Positions 52,948 to 62,748 are shown, numbered from the stretch's first letter. The stretch is DNA of 64,000 bases from Chloroflexota bacterium (GCA_005889405.1 VBFY01000061.1:1-64000), one strand, 5' to 3'. The notes: generated from the sequence alone by a model not told the origin. Numbers and translations are program-made.

Positions 52948-53671
52948 GCGGCACGACGACGAACGCGTCGTCGCGCTGCATCGCGCAACTCTCACCGCGG
53001 TCGATTTCCGTCGGGCGCGCTTCGACACCTTTTCGCTCGGTGGCTGTCTCTTCGAGCGCTGCGACTTCCGTGGCCTGAGGCTCGACCACAAGCTCTCGCC
53101 GCTCTTCGTCGCGCTGCCGCGCAGCGTGTTCCGCGACTGCTACTTCGACGGCGCCGACATCCGCCACGCGCGGCTCGGCCAATCGCGCTTCGAGCGGTGC
53201 ACCTTCGACGATGCGCGCCTGGATGGCAGCCGCACCGAGGCCGCCGAGTTCGTCGAGTGCCGTTTCGCCGGTGCGATCGATGGTGTGACGTTCCACGGCA
53301 CGCCGTGGGGTCCAGAGCAGAGGCGCCTCGATCCGCCGCGCAAGCGCAACGACTTCAGCGGCAACGACTTCCGCGACGCCGAGCTTTTCGACGCCGTCTT
53401 CCTCACGGGCATCGATATGGACCGTCAGCGCTTTCCTGAGGATGAGCTACACGTGCGCATCGAGGGTTTCCATCGCCGGCTCGCGAAGGCGCGGGCGCAG
53501 ATCAAAGAGCAGTGGTACGAGCGCGAACGCGCGCCGGCGCTCCTCATGCTGACTACGCTTGCGTCCCGCTGGCGCGGCCAGGACATCGTCGTCGCACGCC
53601 GCTGGACGCCGCGCATCAAGGCGCCCGATCGCGTGCAGGCCCGCGTGTGGGAGCTGCTCGAGACCATCTGA
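52922..53671 (+). CDS. pentapeptide-repeat-like protein
   Basis: 249 residues. Residues about 20-165 have repeating five-residue units of A/C-(D/N/E/T)-F-x type (TAVDFRRARFDTFSLGGCLF), with Phe or Leu at the centre of each turn, as in right-handed beta-helix pentapeptide proteins. A basic helical C-terminal region (about 175-249) follows. Some such proteins mimic DNA and protect gyrase, but most are uncharacterised. GTG start within the end of ispG (26-base overlap). Confidence 0.75.
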   Translation: MSQPDSERRRHDDERVVALHRATLTAVDFRRARFDTFSLGGCLFERCDFRGLRLDHKLSPLFVALPRSVFRDCYFDGADIRHARLGQSRFERCTFDDARLDGSRTEAAEFVECRFAGAIDGVTFHGTPWGPEQRRLDPPRKRNDFSGNDFRDAELFDAVFLTGIDMDRQRFPEDELHVRIEGFHRRLAKARAQIKEQWYERERAPALLMLTTLASRWRGQDIVVARRWTPRIKAPDRVQARVWELLETI

Positions 53672-53685
53672 CCGCGCGAGCCGGG

Positions 53686-53743
53686 TGACCTCCGCCTTCG
53701 CCTTCGGCTTTCCGGAGCAGCCACGCTGCTCCATCAGTAGTAT
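53686..53743 (+). repeat. intergenic hairpin-promoter repeat, copy B
   Basis: TGACCTCCGCCTTCGCCTTC, CGGCTTTCCGGAGC, hairpin GGAGCAGC-CAC-GCTGCTCC, ATCAGTAGTAT. It matches copy A at 42409-42461 with small insertions and compensating changes in the stem. TAGTAT (53738-53743) can serve as a -10. Confidence 0.7.
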
Positions 53744-53750
53744 TCGCGCG

Positions 53751-53789
53751 ATGCGTTCGCGAGGGTCCACGTACCGAATCCCGCGCTAG
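53751..53789 (+). other. possible 12-codon leader peptide before proS
   Basis: ATG to TAG, MRSRGSTYRIPR, starting 7 bases after the -10-like TAGTAT, thus potentially leaderless. A hairpin CCGGCG...CGCCGG follows at 53790-53810. It contains one proline codon, too few for classic attenuation, so its role is open. The remaining 53811-53852 holds only a GGAG ribosome site before proS. Confidence 0.25.
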
Positions 53790-53852
53790 CCGGCGTCCCT
53801 GTGGCGCCGGCCTCGTCCCGCGCGGCCAAATACGACCCTCGGAGTTGACCCC

Positions 53853-55553
53853 ATGAGACAGTCGACCCTGTTCGGACGCACGCTCCGCGAGGCGCCCGCT
53901 GATGCACAGACGCGTGGTCACCAGCTGATGCTCCGCGCCGCCATCGCCCGCCCGCTCGCGTCGGGCCTGTACACCTGGCTGCCGCTCGGCTTCCGCGTCG
54001 CGACGAAGATCGAGCAGATCATCCGCGAGGAGATGGACCGCATCGGCTGCCAGGAGATGGAGATGCCCGTCCTGACCCCCAGCGACCTCTGGAAGACGAC
54101 CGGCCGCTGGGAGGCGCTGGAGCCGGTCACGTTCCGCACCAAGGACCACAACGGGCGTGAGTTCATGGTGAGCTACACACACGAAGAGGCCGTTCACGCG
54201 CACGCGTCGGCGGAGATCCTTTCGTATCGTCAGCTGCCGGTCATGGTCTATCACTTCCAATCGAAGGGTCGGGACGAAACGCGTCCGCGCGCGGGACTGC
54301 TGCGCACGCGCGAGTTCGTGATGAAGGACGCGTACTCGTTCGACGCCGATCAGGCCGGGCTCGAGAAGAGCTACAAGGCGCAACACGGCGCGTACGAGCG
54401 CATCTTCAAGCGGATCGGCCTCGACGCGACCAGTGTCGAGTCGGATACGGGCGCGATGGGCGGCGACATCGCGCACGAGTTCCAGGTGCTGACCGACGCG
54501 GGTGACGACCGCATCGCGATCTGCTCGAACTGCGACTACAAAGCGAACCTCGAGAAGGCGACGCGCACGGTGCCGTCAGCCGCACGGACGGAGTCCGATG
54601 CGCCTGCCGAGATCAGCACGCCCGGGGTCATGACGATCGACCAGCTCCAGGCGCGTCTTGGGCGCCCGGCGGACGCATTCCTCAAGACCGTTCTCATCAA
54701 AGGAAAGGACGAGATCGTCGCCGTCGTCCTGCCGGGCGACCGGAACGCGAACGAGGCAAAGCTGCGGAAGCTGCTGGACGTGGCCGAGATCAGGTTCGCG
54801 AACGACGCCGACTTCGGCAGGGTGGGAGGAGTTGCGGGCTTCATCGGTCCGGTCGGGCTGCGCGCGCGCATCCTCGTCGACCGATCGGTCGACGCGCGTC
54901 CGTACGTCGCCGGCGCGAACAAGAAGGATGCGCACCTCGACCGCGTCGTCCTCGGGCGCGACTTCGACGGAGAGCGTGTGGACGTGCACGACGTCAGCGA
55001 GGGCGACATCTGCCCGCGCTGCGGAGTCGGCACGCTCACCATCAAACGTGGCGTCGAGGTCGGGAACATCTTCGCGTACGGCACGTACTACTCCGACAAG
55101 ATGAACACGACCTTCCTCGCCGCGGACGGCACGCGGAGGCCGTTCGTCGGTGGGAGCTACGGCATCGGCATCGGTCGGGCGGTGCAGACCGTGATCGAAA
55201 CGAACCACGACGACAAGGGGATCATCTGGCCGATCGCTGTCGCGCCGTACCAGGTGCACGTCATCGCGCTACCGTCGAATGACGAAGCCGTGCGGACCGC
55301 GGCCGACGCGCTCGTCGGGGATCTGGAGCGTGCCGACGTCGAGGTGCTCTACGACGACCGCGAGGAGACCGCGGGCGTGAAATTCGCCGACGCCGATCTC
55401 GTCGGCATCCCGTTCCGCGCGACGGTGTCGAAACGCACGCTCAAGGAGGACCAGGTCGAGCTGAAGCCGCGCAGCGCGAGCGAGGCCGAATTCATCCCGC
55501 GCAAGATCGCGACCGAGCGGATCGCGGGCGCGGTGCGACGGGCGCTGGCTTGA
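53853..55553 (+). CDS. proS: prolyl-tRNA synthetase
   Basis: Class II synthetase, bacterial (ProS1) form, 566 residues. Motif 2 and 3 regions ([30 protein letters not shown]), the editing (INS) domain at about 225-390 ([19 protein letters not shown]) that removes mischarged alanine, and the C-terminal anticodon-binding domain (about 460-566, [16 protein letters not shown]). ATG with GGAG 9 bases upstream. ruvB overlaps by four bases. Confidence 0.96.
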   Translation: MRQSTLFGRTLREAPADAQTRGHQLMLRAAIARPLASGLYTWLPLGFRVATKIEQIIREEMDRIGCQEMEMPVLTPSDLWKTTGRWEALEPVTFRTKDHNGREFMVSYTHEEAVHAHASAEILSYRQLPVMVYHFQSKGRDETRPRAGLLRTREFVMKDAYSFDADQAGLEKSYKAQHGAYERIFKRIGLDATSVESDTGAMGGDIAHEFQVLTDAGDDRIAICSNCDYKANLEKATRTVPSAARTESDAPAEISTPGVMTIDQLQARLGRPADAFLKTVLIKGKDEIVAVVLPGDRNANEAKLRKLLDVAEIRFANDADFGRVGGVAGFIGPVGLRARILVDRSVDARPYVAGANKKDAHLDRVVLGRDFDGERVDVHDVSEGDICPRCGVGTLTIKRGVEVGNIFAYGTYYSDKMNTTFLAADGTRRPFVGGSYGIGIGRAVQTVIETNHDDKGIIWPIAVAPYQVHVIALPSNDEAVRTAADALVGDLERADVEVLYDDREETAGVKFADADLVGIPFRATVSKRTLKEDQVELKPRSASEAEFIPRKIATERIAGAVRRALA

Positions 55554-56632
55554 CCGGCGACGGCATGCAGAAGAAGCCGCGCGACGTGACGCCGGCGGTG
55601 CGCGAGGACCGCGAGCGTTCGCTGGAGGCGACGCTGCGGCCGCAGCGTCTCTCGGACGACGAGTACATCAATCAGGACAAGGTCAAAGGCAACCTGCGCA
55701 TCCTCATCGAGGCGGCGAAGGCGCGCGGCGAGCCGCTTGAGCACGTCGCGCTCTACGGCCCACCCGGAGTGGGGAAGACGTCGCTCGCGAACGTCATCGC
55801 CCACGAGCTGGGTGTGCCGATCCGCATCACGAGCGGGCCTGCGATCGAGCGCGCGGGTGACCTGGCCGCGATCCTGACCAACCTCCAGGCCGGCGAGGTC
55901 CTCTTCATCGACGAGGTGCACCGGCTGCCGCGCCTGGTGGAAGAGGTCCTGTATCCCGCGATGGACGTCTATCAGCTCGACATCATCATCGGCAAGGGAC
56001 CCGGAGCGCGCACGCTGCGGCTCCCGCTGCCGCGCTTCACGCTCGTCGGCGCGACGACGCGCATCGGCCGGCTCTCGTCGCCGCTGCGCGACCGCTTTGG
56101 CGCGACGTACAAGCTCGATCTCTTCGAGACGGAGGCGCTCGAGAAGGTCGTACGCCGCTCCGCGCGCATCCTCGGCGTCGAGATCGAGCCCGCGGCCGCG
56201 CACGAGATCGCCCGCCGTTCCCGCGGCACGCCACGCATCGCGAACCGCTGGCTGAAGCGCGTGCGCGACTTCGCCCAGGTCCGCCACGATGGGCGCGTGA
56301 CGCTGGCGGTCGCGCGCGAGGCGCTCGCCGCGCTCGAGGTCGACGACAAGGGCCTCGACGCCGTCGACCGCATGCTCCTGGCGGCGATCGTCGACAAATT
56401 CTCGGGCGGTCCCGTCGGGCTCGAGACGCTCGCGGCGGCACTGAGTGAGGACGCAGAGACGATCGAGGACGTCTACGAGCCGTACCTGATGCAGAAGGGC
56501 TACCTCAAGAGGACGCCGCGGGGCCGGGTCGCGACCGAGCATGCCTACCGTCATCTGGGACGCACGCCACCGACCGGTGCGACGCTCTGGAACGGCGCGC
56601 AGCCGGAGGACAGAGCGGGGACGGAGCCGTGA
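55550..56632 (+). CDS. ruvB: Holliday junction branch migration ATPase RuvB
   Basis: Hexameric AAA+ motor that drives branch migration with RuvA. 360 residues from TTG 55550 (ATG 55565 is also possible). [14 protein letters not shown] near 25, Walker A GPPGVGKT near 68, Walker [12 protein letters not shown], sensor [18 protein letters not shown], and the winged-helix C-terminus ([33 protein letters not shown]). No ruvA or ruvC is near. The stop overlaps the EAL gene by four bases. Confidence 0.96.
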   Translation: MTGDGMQKKPRDVTPAVREDRERSLEATLRPQRLSDDEYINQDKVKGNLRILIEAAKARGEPLEHVALYGPPGVGKTSLANVIAHELGVPIRITSGPAIERAGDLAAILTNLQAGEVLFIDEVHRLPRLVEEVLYPAMDVYQLDIIIGKGPGARTLRLPLPRFTLVGATTRIGRLSSPLRDRFGATYKLDLFETEALEKVVRRSARILGVEIEPAAAHEIARRSRGTPRIANRWLKRVRDFAQVRHDGRVTLAVAREALAALEVDDKGLDAVDRMLLAAIVDKFSGGPVGLETLAAALSEDAETIEDVYEPYLMQKGYLKRTPRGRVATEHAYRHLGRTPPTGATLWNGAQPEDRAGTEP

Positions 56633-57381
56633 CGAGCGACGGTCGTTTCGAGCTCGAGCGCGCGATCACGCAGAACGAGCTCGAGCTTCACTACCAGCCG
56701 ATCTTCGACATCAGTGGTGATGCGCTACGGGGTGTCGAAGCGCTGGTGCGCTGGAAACATCCGCAGAAGGGCCTCGTGTCGCCGCACGCCTTTCTGCCGA
56801 CCGCGGAGCGCGAGGGACTGATGCATGCGCTCACCGCGTGGGTACTGCGCGAAGCGCTGTTGCAGGCGAGCGTCTGGCGGAAGGACGGGCTCACGCTGAA
56901 CATGTCCGTCAACATCGCGGCCAGCGATCTCGGCGACGCGCGGTTCCTGCGCCTTCTCGATCGGACGCTCCACATCACCGCCGGTCGGTCGGCGTTCACC
57001 GCCGAGGTCCGCGCCGACGAGGCTTCTGAAGCCTCGGCCGCCGGTGTGCGCGAGCTCGGCTCGCGCGGCATCCCGATCGCCCTGGACGATGTGACCAGCG
57101 TCGTGCAGCTCGACGGCGCGACGGGCTGGTCGCTCGATACCGTGAAGCTCGGCCGCGACATCATCGGGCGCGCGATGGACGATGCGCGGGCGAATGACGT
57201 TGCCCGCGGTATCGGCCGGTTCGCCGCGGAGCGCGGCATCCGGCTCGTCGCGGTCGGGATCGAGAGCAAGGCCATGCTCGAATTCGCACGATCCATCAGC
57301 TGCGTCGGTGCGCAGGGCTATCTGCTCGCGCGGCCCATGGCGAGCCAGGCGCTCCGGCGCTGGGCACAGCGCGGTCCATGA
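56629..57381 (+). CDS. EAL-domain protein (c-di-GMP phosphodiesterase-like)
   Basis: 250 residues, a single EAL domain without GGDEF or PAS. Most metal and catalytic positions can be traced: GVEALVRW (E), [10 protein letters not shown] (N), FTAEV (E), IALDDVTSV (two Asp), [10 protein letters not shown] (K), VGIES (E), [10 protein letters not shown] (Q). The loop-6 motif DDFGTG is DDVTSV, which weakens dimerisation-linked catalysis in other proteins, so activity is uncertain. GTG start. Confidence 0.85.
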   Translation: MTSDGRFELERAITQNELELHYQPIFDISGDALRGVEALVRWKHPQKGLVSPHAFLPTAEREGLMHALTAWVLREALLQASVWRKDGLTLNMSVNIAASDLGDARFLRLLDRTLHITAGRSAFTAEVRADEASEASAAGVRELGSRGIPIALDDVTSVVQLDGATGWSLDTVKLGRDIIGRAMDDARANDVARGIGRFAAERGIRLVAVGIESKAMLEFARSISCVGAQGYLLARPMASQALRRWAQRGP

Positions 57382-58568
57382 GGCGCGGGCTGACGTGCGC
57401 GCTCGCGGCGATCGTCGCGTGCGCTCAGCCTGCGACCGCGCCCACCCCGATCCCGACCTCCACCGCCTCGCAACCGGTGCGAACGACTTCGCCCACGCCC
57501 ACGCCCTCGCCGCGGATCGGTCCCGCCGTCGTGGAAAACGTGCAGCTCATCGCCTCGGGACTCGAGGCGCCGTGGTCGGTGGCGCTCGCGCCCGACGGGC
57601 GGCTCTTCGTCACCGAGCGACCGGGCCGCGTGCGGATCGTGCGCCTGGGTGCGGGCGGCGGACTCGAAGCGAAGCCGTGGGCAACACTTCCGGCGCGAGC
57701 GAATCCCGACGCGGAGCGCGGCCTTCTCGGGCTCGCGCTCGATCCCGACTTCGCGCGGACCGGCTTCGTCTACCTCTACTACTCGTACGCCGCACCGGGT
57801 GGCGCGACGCTCAATCGTCTTGTGCGCATGCACGACACGAACGGGTCGGGAACGGACGAGACCATCCTCCTCGACAACATCCCCGGATCGTCGAATCACG
57901 ACGGCGGCCGGATCGCGTTCGGACCGGACGGCAAGCTCTACGTCGCGACGGGCGACGGTGAGCAGCAGGCGCGGGCGCAGGACCCGAGCTCGCTCGGCGG
58001 GAAGATCCTGCGACTCGAGAAGGACGGGAGCGCGCCCGCCGACAACCCGTTCCGCGGATCGCCGGTGTTCTCGCTTGGACATCGCAACGTGCAAGGTCTC
58101 GCGTTCCAGCCGGACACCGGCGTCCTCTACGAGACCGAGCACGGACCGAGCGGATTCTTTCCGGCCTGCTGTCAGGACGAGGTCAACCGCATCGAGGCCG
58201 GCGCGAACTACGGCTGGCCGATCGTGACCGGCAAGCCGGGCGACCAGCGCTTCCGCGATCCGATCGTATGGAGCGGCAACTTCGACACCTGGGCGCCGTC
58301 CGGCGCCGCCTTCGCGACGCGCCCCGGGCCGCTCCGTGGCTCGTTCCTCTTTGCCACGCTGCGCGGCCAGCACCTGCACCGCATCGTGTTCACCCCCGAC
58401 GGTCGCGGCGTGGCGTTCGAGGAGCGGCTCCTCGTCAACCAGTACGGCAGATTGCGCGACGTCTACGAGATTTCGACCGGCGAATTCCTCGTGCTCACGA
58501 GCAATCGCGATGGACGTGGCCGGCCCGCGGCGGACGACGACCGTGTCCTGCTCGTGACGCTCCGGTGA
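57378..58568 (+). CDS. PQQ-dependent-type sugar dehydrogenase lipoprotein
   Basis: 396 residues. Lipobox near residue 15 (IVAC) after a short signal peptide, a Pro/Thr-rich tether, then a six-bladed beta-propeller of the soluble glucose/aldose sugar dehydrogenase family: LEAPWSVALAPDGRLFVTER, RGLLGLALDPDF, SNHDGGRIAFGPDGKLYVATGD, GHRNVQGLAF, EHGP and NYGWP. The catalytic His (SNHDGGR) and PQQ/Ca sites are in place. No PQQ synthesis genes are seen, so the cofactor may come from elsewhere. ATG overlapping the EAL gene stop. Confidence 0.88.
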   Translation: MRRGLTCALAAIVACAQPATAPTPIPTSTASQPVRTTSPTPTPSPRIGPAVVENVQLIASGLEAPWSVALAPDGRLFVTERPGRVRIVRLGAGGGLEAKPWATLPARANPDAERGLLGLALDPDFARTGFVYLYYSYAAPGGATLNRLVRMHDTNGSGTDETILLDNIPGSSNHDGGRIAFGPDGKLYVATGDGEQQARAQDPSSLGGKILRLEKDGSAPADNPFRGSPVFSLGHRNVQGLAFQPDTGVLYETEHGPSGFFPACCQDEVNRIEAGANYGWPIVTGKPGDQRFRDPIVWSGNFDTWAPSGAAFATRPGPLRGSFLFATLRGQHLHRIVFTPDGRGVAFEERLLVNQYGRLRDVYEISTGEFLVLTSNRDGRGRPAADDDRVLLVTLR

Positions 58569-58576
58569 GTGGCGCC

Positions 58577-58822
58577 ATGAGACAATCGATCAGTAACGTG
58601 GACGCTATCGGGCGTGCCCTCGTCATCGCCGGCGTGGTCATCCTGGTCATCGGGCTCGCGCTCATGTTCGCGGACAAGGTCCCGTTCGTTGGGCGCCTGC
58701 CAGGTGACGTCACGCTCCGCGGCGACGGGTGGACCGTGTACGCGCCTATCGCAACGTCTATCGTCGTCAGCCTCGTGCTGACCGCGGCACTCTCGCTGTT
58801 CGCGTGGCTCGCTCGGCGTTGA
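58577..58822 (+). CDS. DUF2905 small membrane protein
   Basis: 81 residues, two membrane helices (about 12-32 and 57-77) separated by the conserved loop FVGRLPGDVTLRGDGWTVYAP, the signature of DUF2905. The function is unknown; in many genomes it neighbours ruvB, as here (four genes away). ATG 58577; GTG 58565 is an alternative. Confidence 0.85.
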   Translation: MRQSISNVDAIGRALVIAGVVILVIGLALMFADKVPFVGRLPGDVTLRGDGWTVYAPIATSIVVSLVLTAALSLFAWLARR

Positions 58823-58842
58823 GCGCGCCGGAAAGGACCGAC

Positions 58843-59166
58843 ATGTCCGCTGATGGAACTGAGACGAAGGCCGACAAGCCGTCGGCGATCGTCGCCGAGG
58901 CCGAGAAGCAAGAGAAGATCCTCAACGCCCTGCAGGCCGTGCTCGATCCCGAGATCGGGCTGTCGGTCATCGACCTCGACCTGATCCGCGAAGTTGTGTT
59001 CACACCCGACGAGGCCGAGGTGAAGATGGTCCTCACCACGCCGTTCTGTCCCTATGGGCCGATGCTCATCAACCAGATCCAGTCGGTGTCCGAGCAGGCC
59101 GCGGAGATGCCGGTGAAGGTCACCGTGCTTCCCGATCACTGGGAGCCCCCGCCCTGGCTGCGCTAG
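58843..59166 (+). CDS. MIP18/DUF59-family Fe-S assembly protein
   Basis: 107 residues: VLDPEIGLSVIDLDLIREV (DPE-x-G-x-S-ID-L motif), TTPFCPYGPMLINQI with the conserved cysteine, then VTVLPDHWEPPPW. This matches the SufT/PaaD family that helps load iron-sulfur clusters, relevant to IspG, DinG or the hydrogenase here. ATG 58843 with GAAAGGA 6 bases upstream. Confidence 0.85.
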   Translation: MSADGTETKADKPSAIVAEAEKQEKILNALQAVLDPEIGLSVIDLDLIREVVFTPDEAEVKMVLTTPFCPYGPMLINQIQSVSEQAAEMPVKVTVLPDHWEPPPWLR

Positions 59167-59219
59167 CGCCCAAGCCGAAGCCGCGAGGCCACTTCGCCGT
59201 CAAGTTCGCCGCAGGCGCG

Positions 59220-59540
59220 ATGCGCATCGCGGCGCTCCTGTTCGTGCTCGGCGGCGGTCTCGGCGTGTACGGCGCGAGCCAATACCAGGTGCCCGAGGGA
59301 GCGATACCGATCTTCCCCGGCGTCACCATCGCGGTCGGTATCGTCGGTTTCGTCTTCGCTCTCATCTATGCGCTGATCCTGTGGGGATTCGCGGACGGCC
59401 TCGTGCTGCTCGCGGACGTGGATGACGCGCAGCGCGCGACGCAGCGGCAGCTCGCGGACCTCACGCTGGCGCAGCGCACCGCGCGCGGACCCTTTCACGC
59501 CGAGGTGGTCGCGGGCTCCAAGCCACCCGAGGGCGGCTAG
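59220..59540 (+). CDS. small two-helix membrane protein, unknown
   Basis: 106 residues, two membrane helices (about 3-20 and 30-58), then a soluble helix (DDAQRATQRQLADLTLAQR) that may form a coiled coil, and a polar tail. The frame is open upstream for about 18 more codons (APKPKPRGHFAVKFAAGA), but without a standard start. I do not recognise the family. It converges with the cobalamin adenosyltransferase gene (4-base overlap). Confidence 0.6.
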   Translation: MRIAALLFVLGGGLGVYGASQYQVPEGAIPIFPGVTIAVGIVGFVFALIYALILWGFADGLVLLADVDDAQRATQRQLADLTLAQRTARGPFHAEVVAGSKPPEGG

Positions 59541-60133
59541 GGCACTTTCCTCGATGGGCGGGACCGGCCTTCGGCCGCGCGGGCGAGCACGAAAAGCAGA
59601 TCCGACAGGCGGTTGAGCCAGGGGAGCAGCGTCTCGCCCGAGACCGCGCCGGCGTCGACGCAAACGACCACGCTGCGCTCGGCTCGCCGCGCGACCGTGC
59701 GCGCGTAGTCGACGGCCGCGGCGATCGGATTCTCGCCCGGTATCACGAAGCGGCCCTCGATCGGGGTCCGCGCTTTCAACCACTCGAGCGCGCTCTCGAG
59801 CTTCGCGACCGCAGCCGCGTCCAGGCGTGTCGTGAGGCGCGCGAGGTCCTTGCTCGGAGTCGCCACCTCGGACATCGCGACGTACAGGCCCTGCTGCAGC
59901 TCCAGCAGCTGACGTCCCAGTGCCGACTTCGGGGCCATCGCGCGCGCCACCCCGATCGCGCTCTGCGCCTCGTCGAGGTCGCCGAGAGCGACGACGCGCG
60001 GATCGGTCTTGCGGACGCGGCCCTTCCCGAACAGCGACGTCTCGCCGCCGTCGCCGGTGCGGGTCGTGACGCGCGCCGAGCGGGTAGAATCCCGCGCCGA
60101 CGCGCCTTTGCGGGCTGGCACGCGCGAGAGCAT
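59537..60133 (-). CDS. cob(I)alamin adenosyltransferase, PduO type
   Basis: Transfers adenosyl from ATP to cob(I)alamin to make coenzyme B12. 198 residues: TRTGDGGETSLFGKGRVRKT (ATP loop), ALGDLDEAQSAIGVARA, VVDYARTVARRAERSVV-like DYARTVARRAERS with the essential arginines, and LPWLNRLSDLLFVLAR. A short basic N-terminal extension precedes the ATP loop; the start could be a little later. No other cobalamin genes nearby. Confidence 0.93.
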   Translation of the reverse strand: MLSRVPARKGASARDSTRSARVTTRTGDGGETSLFGKGRVRKTDPRVVALGDLDEAQSAIGVARAMAPKSALGRQLLELQQGLYVAMSEVATPSKDLARLTTRLDAAAVAKLESALEWLKARTPIEGRFVIPGENPIAAAVDYARTVARRAERSVVVCVDAGAVSGETLLPWLNRLSDLLFVLARAAEGRSRPSRKVP

Positions 60134-60197
60134 ACGAGCGACAAACGCTATGCTCGTCTCTGTTCGGAATGCTTCCATCCGGACGGGAGGGACGAGA

Positions 60198-60353
60198 ATG
60201 CCGACTGGTCGAGGCGAGGCCAAAGACAAGAACGCGAAGAAGAAATCCAAAGAGCAGCTCGAAAGAGAGCTGAAGAAGAAGACCGTCGCCGCGCCGGTCC
60301 AGCCGATGACGATCGAGCTCGTGCCGCCCAAGCGCAAGGCGAAGGACTGGTAG
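60198..60353 (+). CDS. small lysine-rich protein, unknown
   Basis: 51 residues, very basic: [20 protein letters not shown] near the N-terminus, then a Pro-rich end ([15 protein letters not shown]). Strong support for a real gene: GGGAGGG 8 bases before the ATG, a -10-like TATGCT at 60149-60154 and an own terminator after it. A DNA- or RNA-binding role is possible because of the charge, but this is only inferred. Confidence 0.65.
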   Translation: MPTGRGEAKDKNAKKKSKEQLERELKKKTVAAPVQPMTIELVPPKRKAKDW

Positions 60354-60374
60354 CAATCCCAGCGGGCATTCCAG

Positions 60375-60410
60375 ACGGCGCCGGTGTGCAGCAAGCCGGC
60401 GCCGTTTTTC
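60375..60410 (+). terminator. intrinsic terminator before recA
   Basis: ACGGCGCCGG pairs perfectly with CCGGCGCCGT around an 11-base loop, followed by TTTTTC. It ends the small gene at 60198-60353, so recA needs its own promoter in the 34 bases after it. Confidence 0.9.
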
Positions 60411-60444
60411 GTTTCGGAAGCTAAGGTGTGAGGACGAAATAGAG

Positions 60445-61470
60445 ATGGCAGTGACAGAGAAGACGAGGGCGATCGACCAGGCGATCCTGCAGATCGAGAA
60501 GCAGTTCGGTAAGGGCTCGATCATGAAGCTCGGCGCCAACCCCGGAGAGAAGATCGACGCCATTCCGAGCGGTTCGATCGCGCTCGACCTCGCGCTTGGC
60601 GTCGGCGGGTACCCGCGGGGCCGGGTGGTCGAGATCTACGGCCCGGAGGCGTCCGGCAAGACCACGCTGACGCTGCACGCAGTCGCGGCGGTGCAGCGCG
60701 CCGGCGGGACGGCGGCCTTCATCGACGCCGAGCATGCGCTCGACTCGCAGTGGGCGCGGATCTGCGGCGTGAACATCGACGAGCTGCTGATCTCGCAGCC
60801 CGACAACGGCGAGCAGGCGCTGGAGATCACCGACACCCTGGTGCGCTCCGGAGCGGTCGATCTCGTGGTGATCGACTCCGTCGCGGCACTCGTCCCGCGC
60901 GCGGAGATCGAGGGCGAGATGGGTGAGGCGCACATGGGCATGCAGGCGCGCCTCATGAGCCAGGCGCTGCGTAAGCTCACCGGCTCGATCTCGAAGACCA
61001 AGACGACGGTCATGTTCATCAACCAGCTGCGCGAGAAGGTCGGAGTCGTTTTCGGCAACCCCGAAACCACTTCTGGCGGCAAGGCGCTGAAGTTCTACGC
61101 GTCGATCAGGCTCGACATCCGGCCGATCGAGCCCATCAAGAACGGCACCGACATCATCGGCCGCCGCGTTCGCGTGAAGGTCGTGAAGAACAAGGTGTCG
61201 CCGCCGTTCCGCATCGCCGAGCTCGAGATCCTCGCGGCCGAGGGCATCTCGCGCGAGGGTGGCCTCATCGACATGGGCGTGACGACCGGCGTGCTCGATA
61301 AGTCCGGCGCCTGGATCAACTACGGCAAGCAGCGCATCGGTCAGGGTCGCGAGGCGGCGAAGCAGTTCCTGCGCGAGCACGCCGACGTCGCGAACGAGGT
61401 CGAGCAGAAGGTGCGCGAGCGGTCCGGCGCGGCGGCTCTTGTCGCAAGCCCGGATGGCGAAGAGGGTTAG
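60445..61470 (+). CDS. recA: recombinase RecA
   Basis: Strand exchange protein and SOS co-protease. 341 residues: Walker [10 protein letters not shown] (68-76), Walker [13 protein letters not shown], loop L2 and the ATP-sensing [21 protein letters not shown]-terminal domain [23 protein letters not shown] with GAGG about 12 bases upstream. No GAAC-N4-GTTC LexA box is seen between the preceding terminator and the gene. Confidence 0.97.
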   Translation: MAVTEKTRAIDQAILQIEKQFGKGSIMKLGANPGEKIDAIPSGSIALDLALGVGGYPRGRVVEIYGPEASGKTTLTLHAVAAVQRAGGTAAFIDAEHALDSQWARICGVNIDELLISQPDNGEQALEITDTLVRSGAVDLVVIDSVAALVPRAEIEGEMGEAHMGMQARLMSQALRKLTGSISKTKTTVMFINQLREKVGVVFGNPETTSGGKALKFYASIRLDIRPIEPIKNGTDIIGRRVRVKVVKNKVSPPFRIAELEILAAEGISREGGLIDMGVTTGVLDKSGAWINYGKQRIGQGREAAKQFLREHADVANEVEQKVRERSGAAALVASPDGEEG

Positions 61471-61942
61471 GCCGGCCGCCACACCCGCCGGCGACGCCTA
61501 CGACGCCGCCGTGCATTACCTGGCCGGGCGACCGCACACCGTCGCGGAGATCCATCGCCATTTGCGGTCGAAGAAGTTCGATGCCGACACCATCGACCAT
61601 GCGATCGACCGGCTGCGCGCGCAGCGCTACGTCGATGACGAGGCGTTCGCGCGCTGGTGGGTCGCGCAGCGCGAGCGCTTCAAGCCGCGTGGCGATCGCG
61701 CGCTTCGGACCGAGCTCGCGCAGAAGGGCGTCGCGCGCGACGTCGTCGACGTCGTGCTCGGTGAGCGCGCACCCGATGCCGATGTCGAACAGGCACGACG
61801 CGCCCTCTCGCGACCGTTGACGCGCTGGGCGGACATGCCGGACGCGGAACGCAAGCGAAAGATCCACGCCTACCTTGCGGCGCGCGGATTCGACTACGAC
61901 ACGATCGACGAGGTGACGCGGCGCGAGGTCACGGACGAGTAG
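61454..61942 (+). CDS. recX: regulatory protein RecX
   Basis: Inhibits RecA filament growth. 162 residues from ATG 61454: three tandem helical repeats of the RecX type ([36 protein letters not shown]; a third ending [15 protein letters not shown]). The start overlaps the recA end by 17 bases, the normal recA-recX arrangement. Confidence 0.93.
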   Translation: MAKRVRPAATPAGDAYDAAVHYLAGRPHTVAEIHRHLRSKKFDADTIDHAIDRLRAQRYVDDEAFARWWVAQRERFKPRGDRALRTELAQKGVARDVVDVVLGERAPDADVEQARRALSRPLTRWADMPDAERKRKIHAYLAARGFDYDTIDEVTRREVTDE

Positions 61943-62423
61943 CGACAGGACGGGGCATTGACCTCCGACGACCTTGCAGACGCGCGGCCGCGTGCGCCAA
62001 CGCCCAGGCGGCGAGCGCGGCGAACAACATGACAGGTGGGTCGGGCTGGGCGTCCGCGATGTAGGTTCCGGCCCCCGGGGCGCAGACCGGACCGCTCGGC
62101 TCGACGATGCACGGTGCGGCCCCGGTGGTTCCACCGATCAGATAGCCACGACTGGCTGTGTACGCGACGACGGCCACGGCGACGACGAGTCCCGAGACCA
62201 CGGCACGCGCCAGGGCGGCAAGACTCCGTTCGAGTGCCAGCGCGGGCGCGAATGCGAGAAGGCCGAGAAAGACGAAGCCAACCCCGAGCACCGCGGTTCC
62301 CGAGAAAGCCTGCCCGTCGCGCGGGAGTCCGCTCGTTCTTTCCGACCAGATGAGCGCGAGGGCCACATGGGCGACGCCGACCGCGACGAAATAGAGGGGT
62401 ACAGCAAGCGCGCCCTGACGCAC
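61929..62423 (-). CDS. small membrane protein, unknown
   Basis: 164 residues with four membrane helices (about 8-25, 40-62, 65-90, 130-150) and an extracytoplasmic loop (about 93-128) containing two cysteines. Its C-terminal tail is basic. The family is not recognised. It converges with recX (14-base overlap) and lies just downstream of the pterin dehydratase gene in the same direction. Confidence 0.6.
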   Translation of the reverse strand: MRQGALAVPLYFVAVGVAHVALALIWSERTSGLPRDGQAFSGTAVLGVGFVFLGLLAFAPALALERSLAALARAVVSGLVVAVAVVAYTASRGYLIGGTTGAAPCIVEPSGPVCAPGAGTYIADAQPDPPVMLFAALAAWALAHAAARLQGRRRSMPRPVATRP

Positions 62424-62433
62424 GCCGCGCAGC

Positions 62434-62748
62434 CTACGCCTTGGCGGCTAGGAGCTGATCGATTCGCCGAGCGAGGTCGACGTCCGCGTCGGAGATCCCA
62501 CCGGTCGCGTGTGTCGTGAGCACGATGCGGACGCTGCGGTAGCGCTCGATGTGGATGTCGGGATGGTGGTTCGCAGCGTTCGCCGCCTCGGCAACGCGAT
62601 TCGCGAAGGCCATCGCCCCCTTGAATCCCTTCAGCGTGAAGGCTCGGGTGATCGTGTTGCCGTCGCGCCGCCACTCGCCAGCAGCGAGCAATCGTGCGAG
62701 CGCGGCTTCGTCGAGCCGCGTCTCATTCTCAGGCAGCGCCATCGCCAC
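62434..62748 (-). CDS. pterin-4a-carbinolamine dehydratase
   Basis: Recycles oxidised tetrahydrobiopterin-type cofactor; PCD/DCoH family. 104 residues with the active-site signature NHHPDIHIERYRSV (two histidines), and FKGAMAFANRVAEAAN. No aromatic amino acid hydroxylase is in the window, so it could serve another pterin or molybdopterin-type role. ATG 62748 lies within the end of the MFS gene; ATG 62742 is an alternative. Confidence 0.9.
   Translation of the reverse strand: MAMALPENETRLDEAALARLLAAGEWRRDGNTITRAFTLKGFKGAMAFANRVAEAANAANHHPDIHIERYRSVRIVLTTHATGGISDADVDLARRIDQLLAAKA

Noticed and set aside
53790-53852. T-box-like sequence before proS
   Set aside because: CTCGTCCC resembles a T-box 3' arm, but the GGGTGGNACC motif and a specifier loop are missing.
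60411-60444. LexA box for recA
   Set aside because: No GAAC-N4-GTTC sequence is found in the short gap before recA.
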